This document shows positions 8,595 through 17,640 of a DNA stretch of 64,000 nucleotides, one piece after another (the first letter of the stretch is position 1; each line of letters begins with the position of its first letter). The notes below the pieces were generated by a model, which was given only the letters and a program-made list of their open reading frames with translations, was not told where the DNA came from and searched no databases. The translations under genes and the position numbers were made by a program. This stretch comes from Halomonas ramblicola (GTDB lineage Bacteria > Pseudomonadota > Gammaproteobacteria > Pseudomonadales > Halomonadaceae), in assembly GCF_030409215.1 (NCBI RefSeq), contig NZ_JAUFPL010000016.1:210140-274139 (forward strand), in the 5' to 3' direction.

Positions 8595-9719
8595 TCAGGG
8601 TTCCGGGCAGTCGGTGTCGGCGGAGGCCGCACAGCCCGTGTCGGCCAACCAGGCGTCGAAGTAGTCGCGCATGCGCGACAGGGTGCGGGCGTACCAGGCC
8701 TCGTCCTTGACGATGGCGCGCTCGGCGTTGAGCGGGTGGGTGGGGATGTGCAGGCGCATGTCCAGGCCGTGCTCGGGATGGGTGGTGACCTGCATGGCCG
8801 CCGATTGGCGCGCCGGGCCGTAGGGGATGCGCCGCGCCAGCTCGGCGAGGCGTTCGGTGGTGGTGGCGAAGCGCACGAAGTCACGGGCCGCCTCGGGATG
8901 GGGGGCGCCGCGGGGGATGGCCCAGGTCTCGTGCTCCTGGACCTGGCCGTCCCAGAGGATCTCGATGGGTACACCGCGGTTGACCATGGCGTCGAAGAAG
9001 CGGCCGTTGTAACCCGAGGCCATCACCACCTCGCCTTCGGCGAGCAGCCGCGGCGGGGTGTCGCCGGCCTCCCACCAGCGGATCTCGTCCAGCTCGGCCA
9101 GGCGATCCAGCGCCAGGCGCAGGCCGCGCGGGGTGCTGAGCAGGCGGTAGAGCTCCTCCTCGGGTACCCGGTAGGAGAGCAGCGCCCACTCCAGGTTCAC
9201 CGCCGGGGTGCGCTGCAGGGCGCGGGGGCCGGGGAAGCGCTGCTGGTCGAAGAGGTCGGCGATGGAGGTGGGGCGCCGGCCGGGGAAGGCGTCGCGACGG
9301 TAGGCGACCACCGTGGCGAACAGGGTATGGGTGATGGCGCAGCGCCCGAAGGAGTCGGGCAGGAAGTCCTGGGCCGGCGGGGTGCCGTCCGGCGCCGGGG
9401 CCAGCAGGTCGGGCGACAGCGGCTCCAGCAGGCCCTCGTCGCAGGCGGCCATGGCCTCGCTGCGGGTCATGTCGATGACGTCCCAGGGCACCTCGTCCGC
9501 GGCCACGGCGCGGCGCAACCCTTCGAGGCCGCCGTCGTAGCGGTGCGCCTCGACCGCCATGCCGGTGGCCTCGGTGAAGGGCTCGAACAGCGCCTGGCGC
9601 TGGGCGCGCTCGTAGGCGCCGCCCCAGCTCAGCACGCCCAGGGCGTCGTCGCTCGCCGGGGCCGGCATGCCGAGCAGCGCCAGCCACAGGGCGATGAGGA
9701 TGCGTCTAGCCGGTGCCAT
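8595..9719 (-). CDS. PotD-like periplasmic substrate-binding protein
   Basis: A 374-residue extracellular solute-binding protein of the spermidine/putrescine type. It has a signal peptide (cut near APAS-DDA), then LGVLSWGGAYERAQRQALFEPF and later ASGYNGRFFDAM. The start at 9719 is set by a GGGAGGAA ribosome site that lies inside the end of the upstream CLC gene. The two genes overlap by 14 bp and are probably translationally coupled. No ATPase or permease gene is nearby, so this is an orphan binding protein, or its partners lie elsewhere. Confidence 0.85.
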   Translation of the reverse strand: MAPARRILIALWLALLGMPAPASDDALGVLSWGGAYERAQRQALFEPFTEATGMAVEAHRYDGGLEGLRRAVAADEVPWDVIDMTRSEAMAACDEGLLEPLSPDLLAPAPDGTPPAQDFLPDSFGRCAITHTLFATVVAYRRDAFPGRRPTSIADLFDQQRFPGPRALQRTPAVNLEWALLSYRVPEEELYRLLSTPRGLRLALDRLAELDEIRWWEAGDTPPRLLAEGEVVMASGYNGRFFDAMVNRGVPIEILWDGQVQEHETWAIPRGAPHPEAARDFVRFATTTERLAELARRIPYGPARQSAAMQVTTHPEHGLDMRLHIPTHPLNAERAIVKDEAWYARTLSRMRDYFDAWLADTGCAASADTDCPEP

Positions 9720-11457
9720 GTTCCTCCCGTCGCAGTTCGTCGCTGTGGCGCAGGTAGGCGCGGGCGATGCGTGCCTCGTAGACCACGCCCTGGAAGATCC
9801 CCTCATCGTCGATCACCGCCAGGGCCTCGCCGGTCACCTCCTCGAGGCGTGCCATGGCGTCCCACAGCGAGGTGTCGGGGTACAGTACGGGGCGTTCGGC
9901 CTCGATACGGTCGCTGATCGGGCGCCGCGCCCCCCCTGCCTGCAGGGTCGCCTCGAGTTCGGGCAGGGTGACGCAGCCGCGGTAGCGGCCATCGGCATCC
10001 ACCAGGTAGGCCTCGCCGTGGCGGGCCTCACCCAGCGCGCGGATGGCCGCCTCGACCGTCGTGGTCGGCGCCAGGCTGACGCATTCCCGGGTCAGGTGCT
10101 CGGCCACGCGGGTGTCCTGCAGCACGGCACGCCCACGCCCGGCGGAGAGATCCAGGCCGCGGGCGTTCAACTGGATGTCGAACAGCGAGCGGCCGAACAG
10201 CTGAGCGGCGATGGGGCTGGCCAGGGTCACGCTGGCCAGGGCGGCGGTGGTCAGCGCATAGTTGCCGGTCAGCTCGAAGACGATCAGCAGGCTGGTCAGG
10301 GGCGCGCCGATCACCGGGGCGGTGACCGCCACCATGCCGCACACCGCATAGAACACGAAGGTCTCCTGGGGGGTGCCGTTCAGCACCCCGACCAGGGTGC
10401 CGCACAGCGCCCCGAACAGGGTGCCGATCACCAGGGCGGGGCTGAACACCCCGCCGCTGAAGCCCAGGCCCAGGCACAGGGCGGTGGCGGCGATCTTCAG
10501 CGCCAGCACCAGCAGCAGCTCCCCGCCGGTGAAGGCACCGGCGATGGTGGCGAAGCGCAGGGTCTCCTGGCCGATGCCGAGGATATCCGGCACCCAGAGG
10601 GCGACGAGGCCCAGCAGCAGGCCGGCCAGGGCCGGGCGCAGCACGGGCGGGAGGGGCAGGTGACCGGCGAGCCGCGCCATCCCCAGCAGGGCGCGTATGT
10701 AGGCCCCGGCCACCAGGGCGCCGAGCCCGCCGATGGCGACGAAGACGGCGAATTCCCAGGCCTGGGGGATGGCGGTGCTGCCCACGTGGAAGAGGGCGCC
10801 GCGCTCCAGCACGCTGGTGGCGATCACGTGGCCGACGAGGGCCGCCGCGGCGATGGGCGCGAAGGCGCGTAGCGCATAGTGGCGCAGCACCACCTCGTGG
10901 GCGAAGACGATACCCGCCAGCGGGGCGCTGAAGGCGGTGGCGATGGCCGCCGCCACGCCGCAGGCGATGGTGATGTTGTCCTCCGAACGGCCCAGGCGCA
11001 GCAGCCGCGCGCCCTGCGAGCCCAGGGTGGCCCCCAGGTGCACCAGTGGGCCGTACTGGCCCACCGAGGCGCCGGCCCCCAACGAGATCAGGGCGGTGAG
11101 CGCCGAGAGGCCGCCGGCCCGGGCCGGCAGACGCCCGCGCCGGGTCTGCACGGCGGCGATCACGTCGGCCGGCGTGTGGGGGCGCCGCTCGGGGATGGCG
11201 CGGTGCAGGGCGCCCACCACCAGACCGCCCAGCGCCGGCACCGCCAGGGTGGTCACCACCAGCAGTTCGGGGCGCTCGAACATCATGCGGCTGCGCGGCG
11301 AGATCAGCAGCGTCTCGTTGAGCCACAGCACGGCGTTGACGAAGCCCGCCGCGGCGAGCGCCGCCAGGCCGCCGATGACCGCGCCCAGCAGCACCAGGCC
11401 CAGGAAGCGGACCATCGCCAGGGGGCCGCGGACAGCGAGTGTCGAGGGAGTGTCCAT
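9706..11457 (-). CDS. CLC-type chloride channel with two CBS domains
   Basis: A 583-residue membrane protein. The CLC core (about residues 10-440) shows GAGASVGQYGP (127-137) and GFSGGVFSPAL, the selectivity-filter segments. Two CBS domains follow (about 450-575), expected to bind adenine nucleotides. The gating glutamate found in GREGP of transporters is replaced by Tyr135. The internal proton glutamate region reads GIVFAHEVV, apparently without the coupling residue. This suggests passive chloride conduction rather than proton exchange (inference). It overlaps the downstream PotD-like gene. Confidence 0.9.
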   Translation of the reverse strand: MDTPSTLAVRGPLAMVRFLGLVLLGAVIGGLAALAAAGFVNAVLWLNETLLISPRSRMMFERPELLVVTTLAVPALGGLVVGALHRAIPERRPHTPADVIAAVQTRRGRLPARAGGLSALTALISLGAGASVGQYGPLVHLGATLGSQGARLLRLGRSEDNITIACGVAAAIATAFSAPLAGIVFAHEVVLRHYALRAFAPIAAAALVGHVIATSVLERGALFHVGSTAIPQAWEFAVFVAIGGLGALVAGAYIRALLGMARLAGHLPLPPVLRPALAGLLLGLVALWVPDILGIGQETLRFATIAGAFTGGELLLVLALKIAATALCLGLGFSGGVFSPALVIGTLFGALCGTLVGVLNGTPQETFVFYAVCGMVAVTAPVIGAPLTSLLIVFELTGNYALTTAALASVTLASPIAAQLFGRSLFDIQLNARGLDLSAGRGRAVLQDTRVAEHLTRECVSLAPTTTVEAAIRALGEARHGEAYLVDADGRYRGCVTLPELEATLQAGGARRPISDRIEAERPVLYPDTSLWDAMARLEEVTGEALAVIDDEGIFQGVVYEARIARAYLRHSDELRREEHGTG

Positions 11458-11460
11458 GCC

Positions 11461-12348
11461 TCAAGGTGTAGGCGCCAGGCGACGCGAGGTCCACTCCGCG
11501 GGAGATTCCAGGACGAAGAGGGCGTCGGCGATGTCCTCGGGCGGCGGGCAGGCCTGCTCCGCCGGCCAGGGCAGCAGCACCCGGTGGTCGGGAATCGCCA
11601 GGTCATCGAGCTGATGCGGCACGCCGTGACCGTAGGTGAGGTGGCCCTGACCCATCAGGCCCACCACCAGCTCGGCGTCGGGCGTCGCCTCGGCCAGGCC
11701 CTGGGCCATGGCGCGGTCCCACACCAGTTGGGCGGCGATGAAGCGCTCGAGCCCGTCCGCGACGGGATCGGGGTGGTGGGCGTAGGCCTCCTCCAGGGTC
11801 TCGCGATAGGCGGCCGAGGCCGGCGCGGGCGGGGTGATGCCGTGGCGTGCCCCGGCGGGTATCGACTCCCAGTCCTCGGCGCTCAGGCGCCGGCGCAGCT
11901 CGGGAGCGACGTTGAGCGCCACCAGCGGGATGCGCTGCATGCGGGCGAAGTGCAGGATCGGCAGGTAGAGGTCGGGATCGAGACCCCAGGCGCTCTGCCA
12001 GTCGCTGGCCTCGAGGAAGCCTGCCTCGTCGAGCTCGCCGGCCACCCAGGCGTCCAGGGCCGGCTGGGCCTCGCGGGGCAGCATCTCCAGGCCGATCGCC
12101 ATGTCGGGCTGGTGGGCGTGCAGGCCCGCCAGGGTATGCAGCTGCCAGCGGTGATGGGCCGGGCGTTCGTGCTGCTCGCCGAGCAGCACGATCTCGCGGG
12201 CGGCGAGTTCCGCCATCAGCTCGGCGGTGTCGACCGCCTCGCCGGCATGCAGCCATTGGCCGGGGAGCGGACAGCCGTCGGCGAGTGCCGGGGTCGTCGG
12301 CAATGGCAGGGCCAGCAGGAACACGGCGACGGGGCTGCGGCGCGACAT
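11461..12348 (-). CDS. ChaN-like haem-binding/TIKI-fold periplasmic protein
   Basis: A 295-residue protein with a signal peptide (cleavage near PALA-DGC; no convincing lipobox). The body has VLLGEQHERPAHHRWQ and LEMLPREAQ, the hallmarks of the ChaN/DUF399 family, plus GQGHLTYGHGVPHQL near the end. ChaN proteins bind haem at the outer membrane in other bacteria. The start at 12348 has AGGAG upstream; a longer frame exists but lacks a better site. It ends 4 bp before the CLC gene start on the same strand, suggesting one operon. Confidence 0.8.
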   Translation of the reverse strand: MSRRSPVAVFLLALPLPTTPALADGCPLPGQWLHAGEAVDTAELMAELAAREIVLLGEQHERPAHHRWQLHTLAGLHAHQPDMAIGLEMLPREAQPALDAWVAGELDEAGFLEASDWQSAWGLDPDLYLPILHFARMQRIPLVALNVAPELRRRLSAEDWESIPAGARHGITPPAPASAAYRETLEEAYAHHPDPVADGLERFIAAQLVWDRAMAQGLAEATPDAELVVGLMGQGHLTYGHGVPHQLDDLAIPDHRVLLPWPAEQACPPPEDIADALFVLESPAEWTSRRLAPTP

Positions 12349-12402
12349 GGCGACTCCTGGAAACGCAGGGGGAGTGCCCGTCACCTTATCCCAGACGGTG
12401 TC

Positions 12403-12429
12403 GGGCCGCGATCGGGGCGATCGCGGCCC
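12403..12429. terminator. Perfect 11-bp hairpin, possible terminator
   Basis: GGGCCGCGATC, a 5-base loop and GATCGCGGCCC form a perfect stem between the end of the YbaK-like gene and the start of the ChaN-like gene, both on the minus strand. There is no clear T run, so an intrinsic terminator is likely but not proven. Confidence 0.5.
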
Positions 12430-12452
12430 GGCATGGTAAGCCTTGCGAATCC

Positions 12453-12923
12453 TCAGTAGTGGCGACTGAAGCGGCCGTGCTGGCTGCCGTCCATCAGGCG
12501 GTCGAACTCCCGGCCACTCATGTGCACCAGGGTCTCGTGGTCGCCGGCATCGAAGTAGATGTCCGGCTGGTGGAGCAGCATGTCATCGATGTAGACCTGC
12601 AGCCCGTAGGCCTGCCCCACGGGGGAGGTGGCCCCGGCGTCGCAATCCCGGAAGTGGTCGGTGATCTGCTGTTCGGAAGCCAGCTCGACCTTCTCGTGGA
12701 ACAGCCGCGATAGCTGCTCGAGGTCGGCGTCGCAACTGCTGGGCACCACCGCGACCCGATAGCCGGAGTCGCCGTGGACCATCACGGCCTTGGCCATGCG
12801 GTCACCGGTGACATGCGCCCGCTGGGCGATGCGGCTGGTGGTGGTCTCGCGCTGGTGGGGGAGTTCCTCGTAGTCGATGTCGCACGTCCTGAGGTACTCC
12901 TTGAGGGTCATCGGCATGGTCAT
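12453..12923 (-). CDS. YbaK/aminoacyl-tRNA deacylase family protein
   Basis: A 156-residue single-domain protein of the YbaK/ProX family, which hydrolyses mischarged aminoacyl-tRNAs. Visible features are YEELPHQRETTTSRIAQRA near the start, the conserved MAKAVMVHGD with the key lysine, and SPVGQAYGLQVYID in the second half. The start follows GGAGGAG with eight bases spacing. It acts free-standing in the cytosol; which tRNA it edits cannot be told from sequence. Confidence 0.85.
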   Translation of the reverse strand: MTMPMTLKEYLRTCDIDYEELPHQRETTTSRIAQRAHVTGDRMAKAVMVHGDSGYRVAVVPSSCDADLEQLSRLFHEKVELASEQQITDHFRDCDAGATSPVGQAYGLQVYIDDMLLHQPDIYFDAGDHETLVHMSGREFDRLMDGSQHGRFSRHY

Positions 12924-13116
12924 GGCACTGCACTCCTCCGACCGCCTGGGCCGGCAATTCGCCTTCGTCTCTCCCTTCCTGTCGATACGTTCGTCCTGTT
13001 TCCAAGGATAGCTCCGATGCGCGCAGGCGGCAGGGGCGAAGGCGGGACTAGACTGAGGAGGGCGCCGAGGCTGCGGCGCCTGTTCGACGAGGTCGTCACG
13101 ACCCGGGAGGTACGAG

Positions 13117-13545
13117 ATGAGCCAGCAACATCGCGGCGCCTGCTTCTGCGGTGCCGTGCAGGTGGAGGTGACCGGCGTGCCGGAGGCCATGGGCTACTGC
13201 CACTGCGAGGACTGTCGCCACTGGTCGGCGGGACCGGTCAACGCCTTCATCCTCTGGAGACCGGATGCGGTACGGGTCACCCGGGGCGGCGAACACCTGG
13301 AGAGCTACCAGCGGACCCCCAACAGCATCCGCAAGTGGTGCCGACACTGCGGTGGCCATGTGCTGACCGAACATCCCTCCATGGGGCTGATCGACGTCTA
13401 TGCGGCCGTGACACCGGAGGTGGCCTTCACGCCGGCCCTGCACGTGCACTACCAGGAGTCGGTGTTGCGCATCGCCGATGGGCTCCCGAAGATGAGGGAC
13501 GTGCCCGCCGAACTCGGTGGCTCCGGCGCGACGCTGCCCGAGTGA
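13117..13545 (+). CDS. GFA/CENP-V family zinc protein
   Basis: A 142-residue GFA-family protein. Zinc ligands are seen as CFCGAVQ, CHCEDC and CRHCGGH. Members include glutathione-dependent formaldehyde-activating enzyme, but most are of unknown role. GGGAGG precedes the start. A second, different GFA gene is at 46.0 kb. It lies 70 bp upstream of the membrane acyltransferase gene. Confidence 0.85.
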   Translation: MSQQHRGACFCGAVQVEVTGVPEAMGYCHCEDCRHWSAGPVNAFILWRPDAVRVTRGGEHLESYQRTPNSIRKWCRHCGGHVLTEHPSMGLIDVYAAVTPEVAFTPALHVHYQESVLRIADGLPKMRDVPAELGGSGATLPE

Positions 13546-13615
13546 GGCGGTCACGCCGATGAGCGGTGTCGCCGGGTGATGCCGCGGGAGGAGAGAACCG
13601 GGAAAGGAGACGCGG

Positions 13616-14737
13616 ATGCAAGGGAAGGCGGGATGGGCGTGGCTCGCCGAGCGCCCCCGGTTGCCGGCGACGGAAGGGCGCATCGATGCCATCGACCTGG
13701 CCCGCGGCATCGCCATCGCCTTGATGATCGTCAGCCATGCGGTGAGCGGGCTGCTCGGCATTCGCCAGGTGCCCGACTGGGGCATGGTGCCGATCCACCT
13801 GCTCACCAAGTTCTCCTCGTCGCTGTTCATCATGGTGTTCGGCATCGCCCTGGCCGTGGCCTTCCTGCCCAAGACCGATACCCCCGACTGGCCGCGCCGC
13901 CGCCGCAGGCTGCTGCTGCGCGGCGTCGAGGTGCTGTTCTGGTACAAGGTGCTGACGGTGGTGGAGATGCTGCCGCTCTACACTCCCCGGGACATCCTCG
14001 ACACCCTGCTCTACCAGCGCTTCCCGATCTGGGTCGAGATTCTCGGCTTCTACGCCATCGCCTTGCTGTGGCTGCCCTGGGTCCTGCCGCTGTGGCGACG
14101 CCTGCCGCTCGCCTCGCGCCTGCTGCTGCCCGTGGCGACGGCGCTGCTGGCCGGCTGGCTGGAGCGCCACGCCAGCTTCTGGGGCCTCGAACCCCTCAAG
14201 GCGATCCTGGTGGAGGACGCCGACCACTACACCTGGGGCCAGCTGTCGCGGCTGCCGCTGGTGATGCTGGGTCTGCTGATCGGCGAGGCGCTGCTGCGCT
14301 GCCACGCTAGCCCGGCCTCCATGCGACGGCTGGTGGCGGGGCTCGCCGGCTTCGGCGTCGTCATGCTGCTGGGTTTTTTCGGGCTGGCCCGGGGCGACCC
14401 CTACGCGGCGCTGCTGGCGGTGGCCTGGAACGACGGCAAGCACCCGCCGGGGCTCGGCTTCACGCTGTTCAGCCTGGGCGGCGCCCTGGTGATCCTGGCG
14501 TTCTGCCTGTGGGGTGGCCGGGCGGCGGCGCGCGGCCTGCGTCCCATCGGCGTGATCGGCGGCGACGCCCTCCAGGCGTTCATCTTCCATATCGTGGCGA
14601 TCTTCCTGGTGTTCCGCTTCCTGTTGGAGGCCTGGCAGGCGTATCCCTACCCGCAGGTGCTGGGCATCGGCGTGGCGCTGGTGCCGGCCACCGCGGCCTG
14701 GATCGCACTGCTTCAGCGCTTCCGGGAGTGGCGCTGA
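13616..14737 (+). CDS. DUF1624/acyltransferase-like multi-pass membrane protein
   Basis: A 373-residue protein with about ten hydrophobic segments. Its first one follows RIDAIDLARGIAIALMIVSH, the hallmark of membrane acyltransferases of the heparan-glucosaminide / DUF1624 and OpgC-like groups. These move acyl groups onto envelope sugars. The stop overlaps the start of the next gene (TGATG), so both are translated together. This links membrane acylation to a beta-lactamase-like periplasmic enzyme. AAAGGAG precedes the start. Confidence 0.75.
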   Translation: MQGKAGWAWLAERPRLPATEGRIDAIDLARGIAIALMIVSHAVSGLLGIRQVPDWGMVPIHLLTKFSSSLFIMVFGIALAVAFLPKTDTPDWPRRRRRLLLRGVEVLFWYKVLTVVEMLPLYTPRDILDTLLYQRFPIWVEILGFYAIALLWLPWVLPLWRRLPLASRLLLPVATALLAGWLERHASFWGLEPLKAILVEDADHYTWGQLSRLPLVMLGLLIGEALLRCHASPASMRRLVAGLAGFGVVMLLGFFGLARGDPYAALLAVAWNDGKHPPGLGFTLFSLGGALVILAFCLWGGRAAARGLRPIGVIGGDALQAFIFHIVAIFLVFRFLLEAWQAYPYPQVLGIGVALVPATAAWIALLQRFREWR

Positions 14738-15795
14738 TGGCGCGCCTGCTGGCCGGCCTCACCATGCTGCTGCTGGCCCTGCCGGCCGCGGCGGCGACGC
14801 CCGCCTGGGCACCGGCCCTGGAGGCACGGCTGGCCGCCCTGGAGGGCGACTTCGACGGCGAGCTGGGGCTGCACGTGCGCGAACTCGGCGGGGGCGTGCG
14901 CTTTGGCTGGCGCGACACCGAGACCTGGTACCTGGCCTCACTGGTCAAGCTGCCGGTGGCCGTGGAGCTGCTGGCGCGGGTCGAGCGCGGCACGCTGTCG
15001 CTCGACGAGACCCTGATGCTCCAGGCCGGCGACTACGTGGACGGCGCCGGCCCCACCAACTGGGCGCCGCCCGGGGCGCGCCTCGGCCTCGGCGAGCTGC
15101 TCGAGGCGATGCTCACCGTCAGCGACAACACCGCCAGCGACCTGCTGATCGAGCGCCTGGGGCTCGAGGCGGTCAATCGGCGCGCCGCCATGCTGGCCGG
15201 GAAGGACGGCCTGGGCCCCATCACGCCCCTGGTCGAGGTGCGGCGCCAGGTCTACGGGCGCTTGCATCCCGCGGCCCGGGGGCTGGGTGGGCTCGACTTC
15301 ATCGAGCTGCAGAAGCGCGACGACGACGCGGTACGCCTGGCCTGGCTCCGCGAGCGGCTGGGCGTAACCCGCACGGGCCTGGAGATGCCCAGCCTGGAGG
15401 CGGCCTATGCCGACTACTACGCCGGCGAACTCAACTCGGGGCGCCTGGACGCCGTGGGCGAGCTGCTCGAGGCCATCGGCACGGGGCGGGCCCTGGGGCC
15501 CGCCGCCACCGCCGAGCTGCTGGCGATCATGACGCGCACCACCAGTGGCGAGGCGCGACTCGAGGCGGGCTTCGGGCCGGGCGTGACCTTCGCCCACAAG
15601 ACCGGCACCCAGTGGCGGCGTGCCTGCGACGCCGGCCTGGTGCTGCCGGGGGTGCCACGTCGGCCGCGCCTGGCGGTGGTGGCCTGTACCCGCGGCGAGG
15701 CGGACGAGGCCCGCAACGAAGGCCTGCTGCGCGCTATCGGGCGGGCGTTGCACGAGGTCGGGGCGCTGCATGGACAGGAACCCTCGGGCGAGTAG
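14737..15795 (+). CDS. Periplasmic beta-lactamase-like serine hydrolase
   Basis: A 352-residue protein with a signal peptide (about residues 1-20). It has the three active-site motifs of class A beta-lactamases and penicillin-binding proteins: SLVK (Ser68/Lys71), SDN (129-131) and KTG near residue 290. I do not see a clear class A ExxLN segment with the deacylating Glu. A D-Ala-D-Ala peptidase or esterase activity is therefore as likely as beta-lactamase. It is translationally coupled to the preceding acyltransferase-like gene. Confidence 0.8.
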   Translation: MARLLAGLTMLLLALPAAAATPAWAPALEARLAALEGDFDGELGLHVRELGGGVRFGWRDTETWYLASLVKLPVAVELLARVERGTLSLDETLMLQAGDYVDGAGPTNWAPPGARLGLGELLEAMLTVSDNTASDLLIERLGLEAVNRRAAMLAGKDGLGPITPLVEVRRQVYGRLHPAARGLGGLDFIELQKRDDDAVRLAWLRERLGVTRTGLEMPSLEAAYADYYAGELNSGRLDAVGELLEAIGTGRALGPAATAELLAIMTRTTSGEARLEAGFGPGVTFAHKTGTQWRRACDAGLVLPGVPRRPRLAVVACTRGEADEARNEGLLRAIGRALHEVGALHGQEPSGE

Positions 15796-15868
15796 GGCGT
15801 ATCGATTCTCAATTGCTGCGCATCGCGTTAGGCTATGGTCATATCATCCCCGGACCAGGAGTCTCGCC

Positions 15869-16840
15869 GTGCCGCCATCCCGCCGCCAGTTGTCGCTGAT
15901 CCCGCTGTCCCTTTCCCTGCTGCTGTCGCCGGCCGTGCTGGCCCAGGAGCCGCTCCAACTGGTGGCCACCACCGGCATGGTCACCGACGTGCTGAACGAG
16001 TTGGGCGGCGATCGCGTGGAGGTCAAGGGGCTGATGGGGCCGGGCGTCGATCCCCACCTCTATCGCCAGACGCGTAGCGACGTCACCGCCATGACCCGTG
16101 CCGATGCGGTGTTCTGGAATGGCCTGAACCTGGAGGTGCAGCTCGCGGACTTCCTCGAGCGGCTGGAGAAGCGCACCCCGGTGTTCGCCGTGGGCGAGGC
16201 GGTTCCCCGGGAGGCGCGCATGGCCGACGAGGAGTACGAGGGCCAGCCCGACCCGCACATCTGGATGGACCCGGCCCGCTGGCGCCACGCGGTGGAGGCG
16301 ATCCGCGACGGCCTGATCGAGCTCGACCCGGACCATGAAGCGGCCTTCGCCGAGCGCACCGAGGCCTACCTGGAGGAGCTCGAGGCGCTGGACGCCTATG
16401 CCCACGAGGTCCTGCAGAGCATCCCCGGAGGGGCGCGGGTGCTGGTCACCGCCCACGACGCCTTCGGCTACTTCGGCGATGCCTACGACCTGGAGGTGCT
16501 GGGCATCCAGGGCTTCTCCACCGAGAGCGAGGCGGGCCTGGCGCGCATCGAGTCGATGGTCGACCTGCTGGTGGAGCGCCAGATCGGTGCCATCTTCGTG
16601 GAGACCTCGGTCTCCGACCGCAACATCCGTGCCCTGATCGAGGGGGCCGACTCCCAGGGTCACGAGGTGCGCATCGGCGGCGAGCTCTACTCCGATGCCA
16701 TGGGGCCGGAGGGCAGCTACGAGGGCACCTGGCTGGGCATGTTCGACCACAACGTCACCACCATCGCCGGGGCCCTGGGCGGCGAGGTGCCGGAGGGCGG
16801 CCGGCTGGGCCGGCTCGGCGAGGCCAAGGAGGAGCAATGA
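15869..16840 (+). CDS. Mn/Zn ABC transporter substrate-binding protein (TroA-like)
   Basis: A 323-residue cluster A-I metal-binding protein with a GTG start supported by CAGGAG nine bases upstream. After a signal peptide (cut near VLAQ-EPL) it shows [16 protein letters not shown]. Likely ligands are His63 (PHLYR), His130 (PDPHIWMDP), His196 (TAHDAFGYF) and Asp in LYSDAMG. This HHHD set is that of TroA, which binds Zn and Mn. It is the first gene of a tightly packed four-gene operon. Confidence 0.88.
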   Translation: MPPSRRQLSLIPLSLSLLLSPAVLAQEPLQLVATTGMVTDVLNELGGDRVEVKGLMGPGVDPHLYRQTRSDVTAMTRADAVFWNGLNLEVQLADFLERLEKRTPVFAVGEAVPREARMADEEYEGQPDPHIWMDPARWRHAVEAIRDGLIELDPDHEAAFAERTEAYLEELEALDAYAHEVLQSIPGGARVLVTAHDAFGYFGDAYDLEVLGIQGFSTESEAGLARIESMVDLLVERQIGAIFVETSVSDRNIRALIEGADSQGHEVRIGGELYSDAMGPEGSYEGTWLGMFDHNVTTIAGALGGEVPEGGRLGRLGEAKEEQ

Positions 16841-17640
16841 TGATCGATGCACGGCTCGACAAGGCGGTGATCGCCAGCCCCCTGGCGATCCACGGCCTGA
16901 CCGTCAGCTATGACCACCGCCCGGTGGTGCACTCGGTGGACTTCGTCACGCCGCCCGGCAGCTTGACCGCCATCGTCGGCCCCAACGGCGCCGGCAAGTC
17001 GACCCTGCTCAAGGCGGCGCTGGGCATCACCCCGCGGCTCTCCGGCGACGTGCGCGTCTTCGGCCGCCCCCTGGAACACGAGGCCCGCCACCTGGCCTAC
17101 GTGCCCCAGCGCTCGAGCGTCGACTGGGACTTCCCCGCGCGGGTGATCGACGTGGTGACCATGGGGCTGTTCCGCGACCTGCACTGGTGGCAGTTCGGCA
17201 CCCGCTCGCTGCGCCGCCGGGCCATGGAGAGCCTGGGCCGGGTGGGCATGGAGGCCTTCGCCGACCGCCAGATCGGCCAGCTCTCCGGCGGCCAGCAGCA
17301 ACGGGTCTTCCTGGCCCGGGCGCTGATCCAGGAGGCCGACCTGACCATCCTCGACGAGCCCTTCGCCGGGGTGGATGCGGCCACCGAGGCGGCCATCGTC
17401 GAGGTGCTCAAGTCACTGCGCGACGAGGGCCGCACCCTGCTCTGCGTGCACCACGACCTGGCCACGGTGCGCGACTACTTCGATCACGTGCTGCTGCTCA
17501 ACGTACGCCGCATCGCCGCCGGGCCGGTGGACGAGGTGTTCAGCGAACGCCACCTCCAGGCCACCTACGGCGGGCGGCTCAGCCGGGTACAGCTGGCGCG
17601 GCTCACCGAGCCCGCCGAGATCGGCACGGAGGCACGCTGA
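16837..17640 (+). CDS. Mn/Zn ABC transporter ATPase
   Basis: A 267-residue ABC ATPase with Walker [11 protein letters not shown]-loop [11 protein letters not shown], signature LSGGQQQR, Walker B LTILDEPF and an H-loop VHHD. The start ATG overlaps the stop of the binding-protein gene. It energises the two membrane subunits that follow. Confidence 0.92.
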   Translation: MMIDARLDKAVIASPLAIHGLTVSYDHRPVVHSVDFVTPPGSLTAIVGPNGAGKSTLLKAALGITPRLSGDVRVFGRPLEHEARHLAYVPQRSSVDWDFPARVIDVVTMGLFRDLHWWQFGTRSLRRRAMESLGRVGMEAFADRQIGQLSGGQQQRVFLARALIQEADLTILDEPFAGVDAATEAAIVEVLKSLRDEGRTLLCVHHDLATVRDYFDHVLLLNVRRIAAGPVDEVFSERHLQATYGGRLSRVQLARLTEPAEIGTEAR

